In this document: positions 26,237 through 34,967 of the stretch, one piece after another
How positions within the stretch are numbered: position 1 is the first letter of the stretch
Layout: every line of letters begins with the position of its first letter
From: Mycobacterium sp. DL
GTDB taxonomy: Bacteria; Actinomycetota; Actinomycetes; Mycobacteriales; Mycobacteriaceae
Assembly (NCBI RefSeq): GCF_039729195.1
Contig: NZ_CP155796.1
Coordinates: 2,294,001 to 2,358,000, forward strand
DNA: 64,000 bases
Direction: 5' to 3'
Program-made: the position numbers and the translations under genes
The notes under the pieces: generated by a model
Databases searched by the model: none
What the model saw: the letters and a program-made list of their open reading frames with translations, nothing else
Told to the model about the DNA's origin: nothing

Positions 26237-26247
26237 CGCCCATAGGC

Positions 26248-26634
26248 TCAGCGCGGCTCGAGGACGGCGAAGCTGAGCGTGGCTCGGGCGGCAAGCCTGC
26301 CGCGAGCCGCGTCGGTGACGTCCACCGCGATCACCGACAGCCGCCGACCCGCACGGACGACGGTGGCCTCGGCGCGCGCCGGCCCTTCGAGGATCGGCGC
26401 GAGGAAGTGGATCGTCATGTCGGCGGTCGTGACATCCTGGCCGGGGCCGACGTGCCGGTCGGCCAGCCGGCCCGCAGCGATGTCGATGAGCGTCGCCACC
26501 AACCCGCCCTGCAGCGCGCCGCGTCTGTTGACCAGGTCGGGGCGGTTGTCCAGCTCGAGGACCAGGCGCTCGTCGGACTCCTCGACATCTCGGAAGTCCA
26601 GTTGGCTGAACAAACGTCCCGGGGTGACCTGCAT
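26248..26634 (-). CDS. PaaI-type hotdog-fold thioesterase
   Basis: A 128-residue single hotdog domain. The motif RRGALQGGLVATLIDIAAGRL is the helix with the NxxGxxxHGG-like site of PaaI enzymes (here GALQGG, so the usual His is Gln). The strand VTTADMTIHFLAPILEGPARAEATV follows. The fold hydrolyses acyl-CoA thioesters as a tetramer; loss of the motif His means activity should be tested. Divergent from mapB, with the 9-bp repeat CCATTCTCC at 26650 and 26672 in the gap. Confidence 0.84.
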   Translation of the reverse strand: MQVTPGRLFSQLDFRDVEESDERLVLELDNRPDLVNRRGALQGGLVATLIDIAAGRLADRHVGPGQDVTTADMTIHFLAPILEGPARAEATVVRAGRRLSVIAVDVTDAARGRLAARATLSFAVLEPR

Positions 26635-26649
26635 GCCGGAACGCTAGCA

Positions 26650-26689
26650 CCATTCTCCACATACGAGAGTTCCATTCTCCCGATAGTCT
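26650..26689 (+). promoter_or_regulatory. mapB promoter with repeat and leaderless start
   Basis: TAGTCT at 26684-26689 fits the mycobacterial -10 TANNNT. It is followed by six bases and then the mapB ATG, which would make the ATG the first base of the mRNA. CCATTCTCC occurs at 26650-26658 and 26672-26680, offset 22 bp, and may bind a regulator of both divergent genes. Confidence 0.5.
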
Positions 26690-26695
26690 GGCGTC

Positions 26696-27553
26696 ATGTC
26701 AGTACGGACCGCCCTTCGTCCCGGTGTGGTGTCACCGACGCTGCCGGTGCCCAAGTCGATCGCTCGTCCCGAATATGTGGGACGGCCGACCGCGCGAGAG
26801 GGTTCCGAACCGTGGGTGCAGACGCCGGAAGTGATCGAGAAGATGCGGGTGGCGGGGCGGATCGCTGCCGGCGCTCTCGCCGAAGCAGGCAGGGCCGTCC
26901 GCCCGGGGGTGACCACCGACGCACTCGACCGGGTCGCCCACGACTACATGGTGGACCACGGTGCGTATCCATCGACCCTGGGCTACAGGGGCTTTCCGAA
27001 GTCGTGCTGCACGTCGCTGAACGAGATCATCTGCCACGGAATTCCTGACTCGACGGTGGTGGAGGACGGCGACATCGTCAACATCGATGTGACCGCCTAC
27101 ATCGACGGCGTCCACGGCGACACCAACGCGACCTTCCTGGCCGGCGATGTCTCCGAGGAACACCGCCTCCTCGTCGAACGCACCCATGAGGCCACCATGC
27201 GCGCGATCAAGGCGGTCAAACCGGGCAGGGCGCTCTCCATCGTCGGCCGGGTCATCGAGGCGTACGCAAATCGGTTCGGCTACAACGTGGTTCGGGACTT
27301 CACCGGCCACGGCATCGGCACCACGTTCCACAACGGGCTGGTGGTGCTGCACTACGACCAGCCGGCGGTCGAGACCGTGCTCGAACCGGGAATGACGTTC
27401 ACCATCGAGCCGATGATCAACCTGGGGACCCTGGACTACGAGATGTGGGACGACGACTGGACAGTGGCCACCAAGGACAAGAAGTGGACGGCGCAGTTCG
27501 AGCACACCCTGGTGGTGACTGATTCCGGCGCGGAGATCCTCACCCAGTTGTGA
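26696..27553 (+). CDS. map: Type I methionyl aminopeptidase MapB
   Basis: A 285-residue type Ic aminopeptidase that removes initiator Met from new proteins. The N-terminal extension of about 40 residues with a PxxP-like stretch is typical of actinobacterial MapB. The five metal ligands are visible: Asp in [19 protein letters not shown] (two Asp), His in GHGIGTTFH, and Glu in FTIEPMIN and QFEHTLVVT. Family members are essential or growth-limiting. Probably translated from a leaderless mRNA. Confidence 0.95.
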   Translation: MSVRTALRPGVVSPTLPVPKSIARPEYVGRPTAREGSEPWVQTPEVIEKMRVAGRIAAGALAEAGRAVRPGVTTDALDRVAHDYMVDHGAYPSTLGYRGFPKSCCTSLNEIICHGIPDSTVVEDGDIVNIDVTAYIDGVHGDTNATFLAGDVSEEHRLLVERTHEATMRAIKAVKPGRALSIVGRVIEAYANRFGYNVVRDFTGHGIGTTFHNGLVVLHYDQPAVETVLEPGMTFTIEPMINLGTLDYEMWDDDWTVATKDKKWTAQFEHTLVVTDSGAEILTQL

Positions 27554-27573
27554 CGCGTGAGTAGCCTGAAGAG

Positions 27574-28245
27574 ATGACCGGGCGGCAGGTGACGACGGCT
27601 GCCGCGGCGACGTTGATCACGGTGCTACTCGCGGGTTGTTCACACCTGGTCAGCGGTGCCGCGGTGTGGCCCGGCGCCAAGTTGGAGCGGGCGATGCTCA
27701 CCGCCGCCGATTTCCCGCCGGGCGTCCGGTACGAGCGCATCGTCAGGGACGCCGGCGAGGAGGACGGCGCAGGCGGCCCCCCGCCGATGCTCTCCTCGCC
27801 TCAGGGCTGCACCGACGGGTTGACCCGCGACATCGCGTCCACCGCTGAGCGTGGCGCGGGCAGCGCTGCGGAGTACATGGCCGCCTACGACGGTGCGCGG
27901 ATGGTTCTCACGGTGTTGACCTGGCCGCTGAATCTCGAGCGGTTGGCTGCCACCGCCGAGCGCTGCGCCGAATACAAGACGTTCTTCGAGCCAACGGATC
28001 CCGGCATCCCCGTGACCACCGAGCGGCTGCAGACTCCGCGCCAGGATGCTCTTGTCTATCGGCAGACGATGTCGCTGGGCGGCCAGCAGAACAGTGTGTA
28101 CTTCTCGTTCGAGAACGTCGGATCGATGGCGGTCTTCGCCATCGCGTTCCCCACCGAGGATCCGTCGATACCCGTCAAAGGCACGCTCCCGCAGACTTTT
28201 TTGGAAATCACCGGAAAACAGGCCGAACGTATGGAAGCGGTCTGA
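27574..28245 (+). CDS. Conserved mycobacterial lipoprotein of unknown function
   Basis: A 223-residue lipoprotein starting 20 bp after mapB and likely in the same transcript. The signal peptide ends in LLAGC with Cys22 as the lipidated residue. The mature part has AAVWPGAKLERAMLTAADFPPGVRYERI, a pattern seen in several secreted mycobacterial lipoproteins of the DUF5642/LpqN-like type, and two Cys that could pair (in GCTDGLT and RCAEYKTF). It would sit on the outer face of the plasma membrane. No enzymatic motif. Confidence 0.8.
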   Translation: MTGRQVTTAAAATLITVLLAGCSHLVSGAAVWPGAKLERAMLTAADFPPGVRYERIVRDAGEEDGAGGPPPMLSSPQGCTDGLTRDIASTAERGAGSAAEYMAAYDGARMVLTVLTWPLNLERLAATAERCAEYKTFFEPTDPGIPVTTERLQTPRQDALVYRQTMSLGGQQNSVYFSFENVGSMAVFAIAFPTEDPSIPVKGTLPQTFLEITGKQAERMEAV

Positions 28246-28299
28246 CCCGCGTGTCCAGAGCGGGAAAACCTGCCCGAAGGATCCGCTGCTGCCTGTAGC

Positions 28300-28881
28300 G
28301 TGACGCCCGTGCCCTCTCCGCCTACTGCCACGATCACCGTCGACGGTGTCGCCGTGCCCGTCGAGGTGACCGGACCCGACAAGGGATCGGCCGTGGTGCT
28401 GCTGGCCGCGGCGCACCAGGCGCCCGCCGCGTATGCGGCCGTGTGCGAGCGCCTGCACACGGCCTCGCTGAAGACCATTGTCGTCGGCGCGGATCCGCGG
28501 CTGACGGCCAAGTCGGTGGTGGGGATTCTCGACGAACTCGACGTGCGATGGGCGTTGCTGGTCGGAGACCGGCTGGGCGCGGAATTGGCGTGGGAGTTGG
28601 CCGCGACGCGGCTCGACCGGTTCATCGGGCTGGTGGTCATCGATCGTGGCCACCCGAAGGTCGCCGATCTTGCCGGGGTGATCCGTGACGAGAACTGCCC
28701 GCCGGTCGAGCTGAATACCACAGCGCTGGTCAGCACCAACGCCGCGCGGGCGGTCGCCAGGGCCAGCCAGCGATTCGTTTACGGCGACTACCGGGTAGTC
28801 GAGCTTCTGGGCCGACGGAACGCGGCTGATTCGACAGCGCAACTGGCCGCCGAGATCGTGATGCGCACCAGCACCTGGTGA
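28300..28881 (+). CDS. Alpha/beta-hydrolase-like protein lacking the nucleophile elbow
   Basis: A 193-residue protein (GTG at 28300, or GTG 28309). The opening VVLLAAAHQAPAAYAAVCERL resembles the first strand and oxyanion region of alpha/beta hydrolases. Where GxSxG is expected it has VGDRLGAELAWELAATRLD, so Asp-Arg replaces the nucleophile context. Short for the family, ending before a normal catalytic His. It is probably a non-catalytic or dehalogenase-like relative; the family assignment itself is moderate. Convergent with the NAGGN synthetase gene, 5 bp apart. Confidence 0.65.
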   Translation: MTPVPSPPTATITVDGVAVPVEVTGPDKGSAVVLLAAAHQAPAAYAAVCERLHTASLKTIVVGADPRLTAKSVVGILDELDVRWALLVGDRLGAELAWELAATRLDRFIGLVVIDRGHPKVADLAGVIRDENCPPVELNTTALVSTNAARAVARASQRFVYGDYRVVELLGRRNAADSTAQLAAEIVMRTSTW

Positions 28882-28886
28882 CGGCG

Positions 28887-30680
28887 TCAGGCCGTCTCGG
28901 GGCGGTCGATCTCGTCCGGCGTCCAGGCCTGCGGCAGACCGGGCTGGCCGGGGAAGAGAAAATCCACGAACGCCTGCGCGGTGGGCTGTGGCTCGTGATT
29001 GGCCAGACCGGGCCGTTCGTTGGCTTCGATGAACGCATATGCCGGCTGGGTGACGTCGGGGACGAGCAGGTCGATGCCCGTCACCGGAATGCCGATCGCG
29101 GTGGCCGCGGCGATGGCCACCGACCTCAGGTCCGGATGCACCGTGGCGGTGACGTCGTGGATGGTTCCGCCCTGGTGCAGGTTCGCTGTCCGGCGTACGC
29201 GTAGTCGCTCGCCTTCGGGCAGGACGTCGTCGAACGACCAGCCCGCCTCCCGCACCGTGGCCTCGGTGACCGCATCGACCGGAATCCGCGACTCTCCGCC
29301 GGTGACGGCGGCGCGCCTGCGGCTCTGCGCGTCGATCAGCTCCCGAATCGTGTGGCGCCCTGTGCCGGTGACCTCGGCGGGCCTGCGCAGTGCGGCGGCC
29401 ACCACCTTGCCGTCGATCACCACCAGCCGCAGGTCGTCCCCCTCGGCTCGCTGCTCGATGAGCACCTCGGGATGTTGCTCACGCGCCCGGGCCAGCGCTG
29501 CGTCGAGCTCCTCGGCGGTGTTGATCCCCACCGTGATCCCTTTGCCCTGTTCGCCACGGGTGGGTTTGACGACGACGTCGCCCACCTCGGCGAGGAACTC
29601 GTGGTCGGCGTCGTCGAATGTCGCAAGGCGTCCCTTGGGCACGGTGATTCCGGCGTCGGAGACCAGACGGCGCGTCAGGCGCTTGTCGTCGCACCGACTC
29701 ATCGCGACCGCAGAAGTGTACTCGGACAACGATTCCCGGGTCACGACACTGCGCCCGCCGTGCGACAGACGGATCTCACCGGCTTCGGCGTCGAGCACCT
29801 CGACCCAGATCCCGCGACGGATGGCCTCGTCGGCGATGATCCGCGCATACGGATTGAGATCGTCGACCGTCTCCGGCGGATGGGTGAACAGCGGCTCGTT
29901 GATCGCGTTCTTGCGTTTGACGGCCATCACCGGCACCCGGGTGAACCCGAGCTTCTCGTAGAGCGCGATCGCGGCGTTGTTGTCGTGTGCCACCGACAGA
30001 TCCATGTAGGCGCGGCCGCGGTCCCGGTAGATGTCGCCGAGTTTGCGCGTCAGTGCCGCGCCCACCCCCGGGACGCTCGCCGTCGGATCCACCGCCAGCG
30101 TCCACAGACTCGAGCCGTTCTCGGGATCGGAGAACAGCGCCTCGTGGTCGACACCGGTCACCGTGCCCAGGATCGCGCCGTCACCGTCTCGCACGGCGAC
30201 GAGGTAGTCCACCGACGGCTGGCGGGAGTGGTTGTCCCAGATGACATCCAGAGGTGCGGGCACCATGCCGCAGCGTACGTATACGCGGTTCATCTCGTCG
30301 GCGTCCTCGCGACTCTGCAGCGTGCGCACGCTGAACCCGCTGAGCGCCGGTCCGCTGCTGTCACTGTCGGCGAACCGCAGCCGGTAGGTGTGGCTCGGGT
30401 CGATGAACAGCTCGGCTGGGGCTTTCGACACCAGAACGTGGGGTTCGCGCGCGTAGATGCAGATGTCGCGGCGGCCGTGCCCCTCCTGGCGGAGCACCTC
30501 CGCCAGCTTTTCCGGGTCGGCGAAGGTCTGGCCGAAAATGAGTCGGCCCCAACCGAGTTCGAGAACCACGTCGTCGGCCATGGCGTCCACCATGTGCGGC
30601 GGCGAGGCGTCGTGGAGGGCGAGGGTGATGCCCTCCGGGTGATCCTGATCGGGATCCGGTCGGGGAACGGGGTCGGTCAT
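28887..30680 (-). CDS. ngg: N-acetylglutaminylglutamine synthetase (GNAT + ATP-grasp)
   Basis: A 597-residue fusion. Residues about 115-252 form a GNAT acetyltransferase (SLWTLAVDPTASVPGVGAALTRKLG as acetyl-CoA loop, LYEKLGF at its end). Residues about 300-590 are an ATP-grasp ligase with VVKPTRGEQGKGI and EANERPGL. This architecture defines the TIGR03103 group, which acetylates glutamine and joins a second glutamine to make the dipeptide osmolyte NAGGN. The ATG overlaps the amidotransferase stop by 4 bases. The M42-type hydrolase that completes the usual trio is not in this window. Confidence 0.85.
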   Translation of the reverse strand: MTDPVPRPDPDQDHPEGITLALHDASPPHMVDAMADDVVLELGWGRLIFGQTFADPEKLAEVLRQEGHGRRDICIYAREPHVLVSKAPAELFIDPSHTYRLRFADSDSSGPALSGFSVRTLQSREDADEMNRVYVRCGMVPAPLDVIWDNHSRQPSVDYLVAVRDGDGAILGTVTGVDHEALFSDPENGSSLWTLAVDPTASVPGVGAALTRKLGDIYRDRGRAYMDLSVAHDNNAAIALYEKLGFTRVPVMAVKRKNAINEPLFTHPPETVDDLNPYARIIADEAIRRGIWVEVLDAEAGEIRLSHGGRSVVTRESLSEYTSAVAMSRCDDKRLTRRLVSDAGITVPKGRLATFDDADHEFLAEVGDVVVKPTRGEQGKGITVGINTAEELDAALARAREQHPEVLIEQRAEGDDLRLVVIDGKVVAAALRRPAEVTGTGRHTIRELIDAQSRRRAAVTGGESRIPVDAVTEATVREAGWSFDDVLPEGERLRVRRTANLHQGGTIHDVTATVHPDLRSVAIAAATAIGIPVTGIDLLVPDVTQPAYAFIEANERPGLANHEPQPTAQAFVDFLFPGQPGLPQAWTPDEIDRPETA

Positions 30681-32482
30681 GCGGCGGGCCCGTTGATGCC
30701 GTGCCGCTGCAGCCACAGTTCGAGGAGCGCGATCTGCCACAGCTCGTTGCCGCGCAGTGGCGTGAGCTTGCCGTTGGGGTCGGCGAGCAGCCTCTCCACG
30801 GCCTCGGGCCGGAACAGTCCGCGCTCCTTGGCCTCGGGCGCGTAGAGCGCATCGCGGACCAGATCGAGGTACGGACCCTCGAGGTGGGTGAGCGCGGGCA
30901 CCGGGAAGTAGCCCTTGGGCCGGTCGATCACATCGGCGGGAACCACTTGGCGAGCAGCCTGTTTGAGCACACCCTTGCCTTCGTGGGCGGTCTTCAGGTG
31001 CGGTGGGCAGGTGGCTGCCAGTTCAACCAGCTCGTGGTCGAGGAAGGGCACTCGGCCCTCCAGTCCCCACGCCATCGTCATGTTGTCCACGCGCTTGACC
31101 GGGTCGTCGACCAGCATCACGGTGCTGTCCAGGCGCAGCGCCCGGTCGACGCCGGTCTGCGCGCCGGAACGGGCGAAGTTTTCGGCGACGAACAACTCGC
31201 TGGGGTCGTCAGCGGTGGCGACGGCAGGCGACACCAGCGACGAGTAGGCCGACTGGTCCCGATCGAAGAACGCCGCTCGGTAGCTGGCCAGCGAACCCGC
31301 CACCGACGCGGCAGCCGGCTCGCCCATCGGCGGGTACCAGTGATAGCCGGCGAACACCTCGTCGGCGCCCTGTCCGGATTGCACGACCTTGACGTGCTTG
31401 GACACTTCCTGACTCAACAGGTAGAAAGCCACGCAGTCGTGGCTGACCATCGGCTCGCTCATCGCGGCGATCGCGCCGTCGAGCGCGGGCAACATCCGGG
31501 CGGTGTCGATGCGGATCTGGTGGTGGTCGGTGTCGAAGCGTTTGGCGATGATGTCGGAGTAGTGGAATTCGTCGCCCTTCACACCGCCGACGGACTCGAA
31601 GCCGATCGAGAAGGTCTTGAGACCGTGCTGTCCTGCTTCTGCGAGCAGACCGACGATCAGGCTGGAGTCCACACCACCCGAGAGCAGACAGCCCACCGGC
31701 ACGTCGGCCACCAGCCGCCGTTTCACGGCGACCCGAAGCGACTCCAGAACGGCGTCCTCCCAGTCCTTTTCCGACCAGTCGGCACGGTCGTCGCGACGGG
31801 TGAAGTCCGGCTCCCAGTATGTCGTGGTGGTGCGGGTCCCGTCGGGCTCGATGGCAACCAGAGAGGCGGGTGGCACCTTGCTGACGCCGCGCAGGATCGT
31901 GCGGGGGGGCGGTACCACCGAATGGAAGGTCATGTAGTGGTGCAGCGCCACCTGATCGATCCGGGTGTCGATGCCACCGCCGGCCAACAGTGCGGGCAGC
32001 GAGGATGCGAACCGGATCCGGTTTGGATCCTCGGCGAGGTAGAGCGGCTTGATGCCCAGCCGGTCCCGGCCGAGCAGCACCCGGCCACTGTCCCGTTCGA
32101 CGATGGCGAAGGCGAACATTCCATGGAGGTGGTCGACGAAGCGGTCACCCCAGTGGTGGTAGCCCTTGAGCAGCACCTCGGTGTCGCTGGTGGAGAAGAA
32201 GCGATAGCCGTGACCGTGGAGTTCGTCGCGCAGCTGCTGATAGTTGTAGATGCAGCCGTTCCAGGCGATCGACAAGCCGAGGTCGGAGTCGACCATCGGC
32301 TGTGCTCCGGCCTCTGACAGATCGATGATCTTCAGGCGCCGGTGCCCGAGAGCGACCCTGCCTTGCGACCACACTCCCGCGGCATCGGGTCCACGCGGGA
32401 CCATGACCTCCGCCATCGCAGCGACGGCGCTGATATCTGGGGTTTTTCCGTCGAGGCGTACCTCGCCGGTGGCTCCACACAC
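30677..32482 (-). CDS. asnO: N-acetylglutaminylglutamine amidotransferase (asparagine-synthetase-like)
   Basis: A 601-residue class II amidotransferase. Cys2 is the N-terminal glutaminase nucleophile (MCGATGE), with RGPDAAG and the SDTEVLLKGY loop of the glutaminase domain (1-200). The synthetase domain has the PP-loop SGGVDSS at 268-274, then YHWYPPMGEPA and LEGRVPFLDHELVE. With the ATP-grasp partner it would amidate NAGG to the neutral osmoprotectant NAGGN (TIGR03104 group). First gene of the two-gene operon; the 360-bp region upstream holds two inverted repeats. Confidence 0.86.
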   Translation of the reverse strand: MCGATGEVRLDGKTPDISAVAAMAEVMVPRGPDAAGVWSQGRVALGHRRLKIIDLSEAGAQPMVDSDLGLSIAWNGCIYNYQQLRDELHGHGYRFFSTSDTEVLLKGYHHWGDRFVDHLHGMFAFAIVERDSGRVLLGRDRLGIKPLYLAEDPNRIRFASSLPALLAGGGIDTRIDQVALHHYMTFHSVVPPPRTILRGVSKVPPASLVAIEPDGTRTTTTYWEPDFTRRDDRADWSEKDWEDAVLESLRVAVKRRLVADVPVGCLLSGGVDSSLIVGLLAEAGQHGLKTFSIGFESVGGVKGDEFHYSDIIAKRFDTDHHQIRIDTARMLPALDGAIAAMSEPMVSHDCVAFYLLSQEVSKHVKVVQSGQGADEVFAGYHWYPPMGEPAAASVAGSLASYRAAFFDRDQSAYSSLVSPAVATADDPSELFVAENFARSGAQTGVDRALRLDSTVMLVDDPVKRVDNMTMAWGLEGRVPFLDHELVELAATCPPHLKTAHEGKGVLKQAARQVVPADVIDRPKGYFPVPALTHLEGPYLDLVRDALYAPEAKERGLFRPEAVERLLADPNGKLTPLRGNELWQIALLELWLQRHGINGPAA

Positions 32483-32532
32483 CTGTTCGACCCTACTCCA
32501 GTGTCGGCGGTTCCTCGATCCGACCGAGTGCC

Positions 32533-32571
32533 CTGCGTCGGGACCCGGCTGGGGTCAGATACCCGACGCAG
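32533..32571. promoter_or_regulatory. 10-bp-arm inverted repeat upstream of the osmolyte operon
   Basis: CTGCGTCGGG (32533-32542) and CCCGACGCAG (32562-32571) pair perfectly across 19 bases, and a third copy CGCGTCGGG follows near 32588. It lies 51-89 bp upstream of the amidotransferase start within the 360-bp gap 32483-32842. Apart from this element and the dyad at 32678, the gap shows no credible gene. Confidence 0.5.
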
Positions 32572-32677
32572 AGCAGGTCAAACCCGCGTCGGGAGTCGGC
32601 GGCGAGAGGCTCGTCACACACCGTCGGCCGGAATGTCGCGGGGTTCGATCCGACCGACGCCCCGGTGGTGCGGACAC

Positions 32678-32704
32678 ACACCAGATCGTCTAATGGTCTG
32701 GTGT
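32678..32704. promoter_or_regulatory. ACACCAGA/TCTGGTGT dyad upstream of the glutamine synthetase operon
   Basis: Perfect 8-bp arms (32678-32685 and 32697-32704) flank 11 bases, 139 bp upstream of the glutamine-synthetase-like gene. A CCAGA/TCTGG core recalls operators of GntR/FadR-type regulators. The operon encodes such a regulator as its last gene, making this a candidate autoregulatory site. Confidence 0.48.
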
Positions 32705-32842
32705 CCTACCTTTGAACATGGCAGTTTGTATAGGCGTGGGAGAAAGTCCGCTGGCGACGCAGACGCCAATGGTCGGAGGTCGACGAGATCGCAACAGGTG
32801 TCGCGGCGCTGCCGCACACCAAGGAAGGTCAGGGCGGTACTG

Positions 32843-34207
32843 ATGGGCACACGGGGCATGCTGACAAAAGCCGATCTCGAGCAACTGGTCGCCGCGGGCG
32901 ACATCGACACCGTGATCGTCGCGTTCTGCGATATGCAGGGCAGGCTGACCGGTAAGCGGATCTCGGCGCGGCTGTTCGTCGAGGACGTCGCCGACCACGG
33001 CGCCGAGTGCTGCAACTACCTGCTGGCGGTCGACGTCGACATGAACACCGTCGACGGCTATGAGATCTCCAGTTGGGAAACCGGCTATGGCGACATGGTG
33101 ATGACACCGGACTTCACCACGCTGCGGCTGCTGCCGTGGCAGCCCGGCACCGCGCTGGTGATGGCGGATCTGTCGTGGACCGACGGCAAGCCGGTGATCC
33201 AAGCGCCCCGCAGCATCCTGCGGTCTCAGCTCGACCGGCTCGCCGAGCGCGGCATGGGTGCGATCGCGGCAACCGAGCTCGAGTTCATGGTGTTCGACGA
33301 CAGCTACCGCGACGCCTGGAAGGCGGGCTATCGCAGCCTGAAACCCGCCACCGACTACAACATCGACTACGCCATGCTGGCCTCGACCCGGATGGAGCCG
33401 CTGCTGCGCGACATCCGGGTCGGGATGGAAGGTGCGGGGCTGTACTGCGAGGGCGTCAAGGGGGAGTGCAACCTCGGCCAGCAGGAGATCGGCTTCCGCT
33501 ATGACGACGCGCTGGTCGTCTGCGACAACCACACCATCTACAAGAACGGCGCCAAGGAGATCGCCGACCAGCACGGCAAGAGCCTGACGTTCATGGCGAA
33601 GTTCGATGAGCGCGAGGGCAACAGCTGCCACATCCACATCTCGTTCCGGGGTGATGACGGTTCAGCGGTGTTCGCCGATGAGGACGACGAGCTGGGCATG
33701 TCGGCGATGTTCCGCAGTTTCGTCGCCGGACAACTGGCCACGCTGCGGGAGATGACGCTGTTCTATGCGCCGAACATCAACTCCTACAAGCGCTATGTGG
33801 ACGGCAGTTTCGCGCCGACCGCGGTCGCATGGGGGATCGACAACCGGACCTGTGCACTGCGGGTGGTCGGCCACGGCCACGGCATGCGGATGGAGTGCCG
33901 CTCCCCGGGAGGCGACGTCAACCAGTACCTCGCGGTGTCGGCTCTGATCGCCGGCGGTCTGCACGGTATCGATCAGGGACTCGAGCTGCCGGATGCCTTG
34001 CAGGGCAACGCCTACACCAGTGGTGCCGAGCGGCTCCCGACGACGATGGCCGAAGCGGTGGAGTTGCTCGACAACTCACAGATCGCGCGCGAGGCGTTCG
34101 GCGACGATGTCGTGGACCACTACCTGAACTACGCGCGGGTGGAACTCAAGGCGTTCAACTCGGCGGTGACCGACTGGGAGAGGGTGCGCGGTTTTGAGCG
34201 GCTGTGA
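32843..34207 (+). CDS. glnA4: Glutamine synthetase-like gamma-glutamyl-amine ligase (GlnA4-type)
   Basis: A 454-residue glutamine synthetase fold. An N-terminal beta-grasp domain (CDMQGRLTGKRISARLF) is followed by the catalytic barrel with ELEFMVF, VKGECNLGQQEIG, GNSCHIHIS and the NIDNRTCALRVVGHG-like segment. It corresponds to Rv2860c GlnA4. Paralogues in Streptomyces glutamylate polyamines (GlnA3) or ethanolamine (GlnA4) rather than ammonia. The operon partners (amidohydrolase, aldehyde dehydrogenase) fit such an amine-degrading role. Start at ATG 32843 after AAGGAAGG; longer frames run into the control region. Confidence 0.88.
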   Translation: MGTRGMLTKADLEQLVAAGDIDTVIVAFCDMQGRLTGKRISARLFVEDVADHGAECCNYLLAVDVDMNTVDGYEISSWETGYGDMVMTPDFTTLRLLPWQPGTALVMADLSWTDGKPVIQAPRSILRSQLDRLAERGMGAIAATELEFMVFDDSYRDAWKAGYRSLKPATDYNIDYAMLASTRMEPLLRDIRVGMEGAGLYCEGVKGECNLGQQEIGFRYDDALVVCDNHTIYKNGAKEIADQHGKSLTFMAKFDEREGNSCHIHISFRGDDGSAVFADEDDELGMSAMFRSFVAGQLATLREMTLFYAPNINSYKRYVDGSFAPTAVAWGIDNRTCALRVVGHGHGMRMECRSPGGDVNQYLAVSALIAGGLHGIDQGLELPDALQGNAYTSGAERLPTTMAEAVELLDNSQIAREAFGDDVVDHYLNYARVELKAFNSAVTDWERVRGFERL

Positions 34208-34967
34208 CGACGCGGGTGTCCGTCCCGTGGTCGGTTTGACCACGTATCTGCAGCAGGCGCAGACCGGGGTGTGGGACGTGCGGGCCAGCTTCCTGCCGGC
34301 CATCTACTTCGAGGGCGTCGGGCTGGCAGGCGGCATCTCGGTGCTGCTGCCCCCGCAGCCCGCAGACGAGGCCATCGCCGACCGGGTGCTCGACAGGCTC
34401 GACGGCCTGATCATCACCGGCGGCCGCGACGTCGACCCGGCGGCCTACCGCAGCCGGCGCCACCCGGCGACCGACGAGCCGTCCGCGGACACCCGCACCA
34501 GAGACGCCTTCGAGTTCATGCTGCTGCGCGGGGCGCTGCGCAGAGGCATCCCGGTGCTGGGCATCTGCCGCGGCGCTCAGGTGCTCAACGTGGCGCTCGG
34601 CGGGACGCTGCACCAGCACCTGCCCGACGTCGTCGGGCACACCCGCCACCAGCAGGGCAACGCGGTGTTCTCCACGTCGTCGATCAGCACCGTGTCCGGC
34701 ACCAAGGTCGCCGGCCTGATCGGGCCGACCACCGACGCCCAGTGTTACCACCACCAGGCCATCGACCGCCTCGGCGACGGTCTGATCGTCAGCGCGTCGG
34801 ACGCCGACGGGGTGATCGAAGCGGTGGAGATCGATCCCGCGAAGTACCCCCACAGCTGGGCGATCGCGGTGCAGTGGCATCCCGAGGAACGGCTGGACGA
34901 CCTTCGACTGTTTGCGGGGCTGGTCGGCGCCGCGACGGCCTACGCGACCGAGAGAGTGAGCCTGTGA
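34194..34967 (+). CDS. Class I glutamine amidotransferase-like, gamma-glutamyl hydrolase (peptidase C26/PuuD-like)
   Basis: A 257-residue hydrolase starting with TTG inside the end of the synthetase gene (14-bp overlap). The catalytic Cys is in GICRGAQVLN, and the His-Glu pair in VQWHPEE. The substrate-contact region GRDVDPAAY is typical of gamma-Glu-GABA hydrolase PuuD and of Rv2859c. It should release glutamate from a gamma-glutamyl intermediate after the aldehyde has been oxidised. The start is the weakest point; the downstream GTG 34227 would remove the first strand. Confidence 0.87.
   Translation: MSGCDDAGVRPVVGLTTYLQQAQTGVWDVRASFLPAIYFEGVGLAGGISVLLPPQPADEAIADRVLDRLDGLIITGGRDVDPAAYRSRRHPATDEPSADTRTRDAFEFMLLRGALRRGIPVLGICRGAQVLNVALGGTLHQHLPDVVGHTRHQQGNAVFSTSSISTVSGTKVAGLIGPTTDAQCYHHQAIDRLGDGLIVSASDADGVIEAVEIDPAKYPHSWAIAVQWHPEERLDDLRLFAGLVGAATAYATERVSL

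Noticed and set aside
28247..28265. Small CCCGC/GCGGG hairpin after the lipoprotein gene
   Set aside because: The 5-bp stem with a 9-base loop is too weak in this GC background to call as a terminator.
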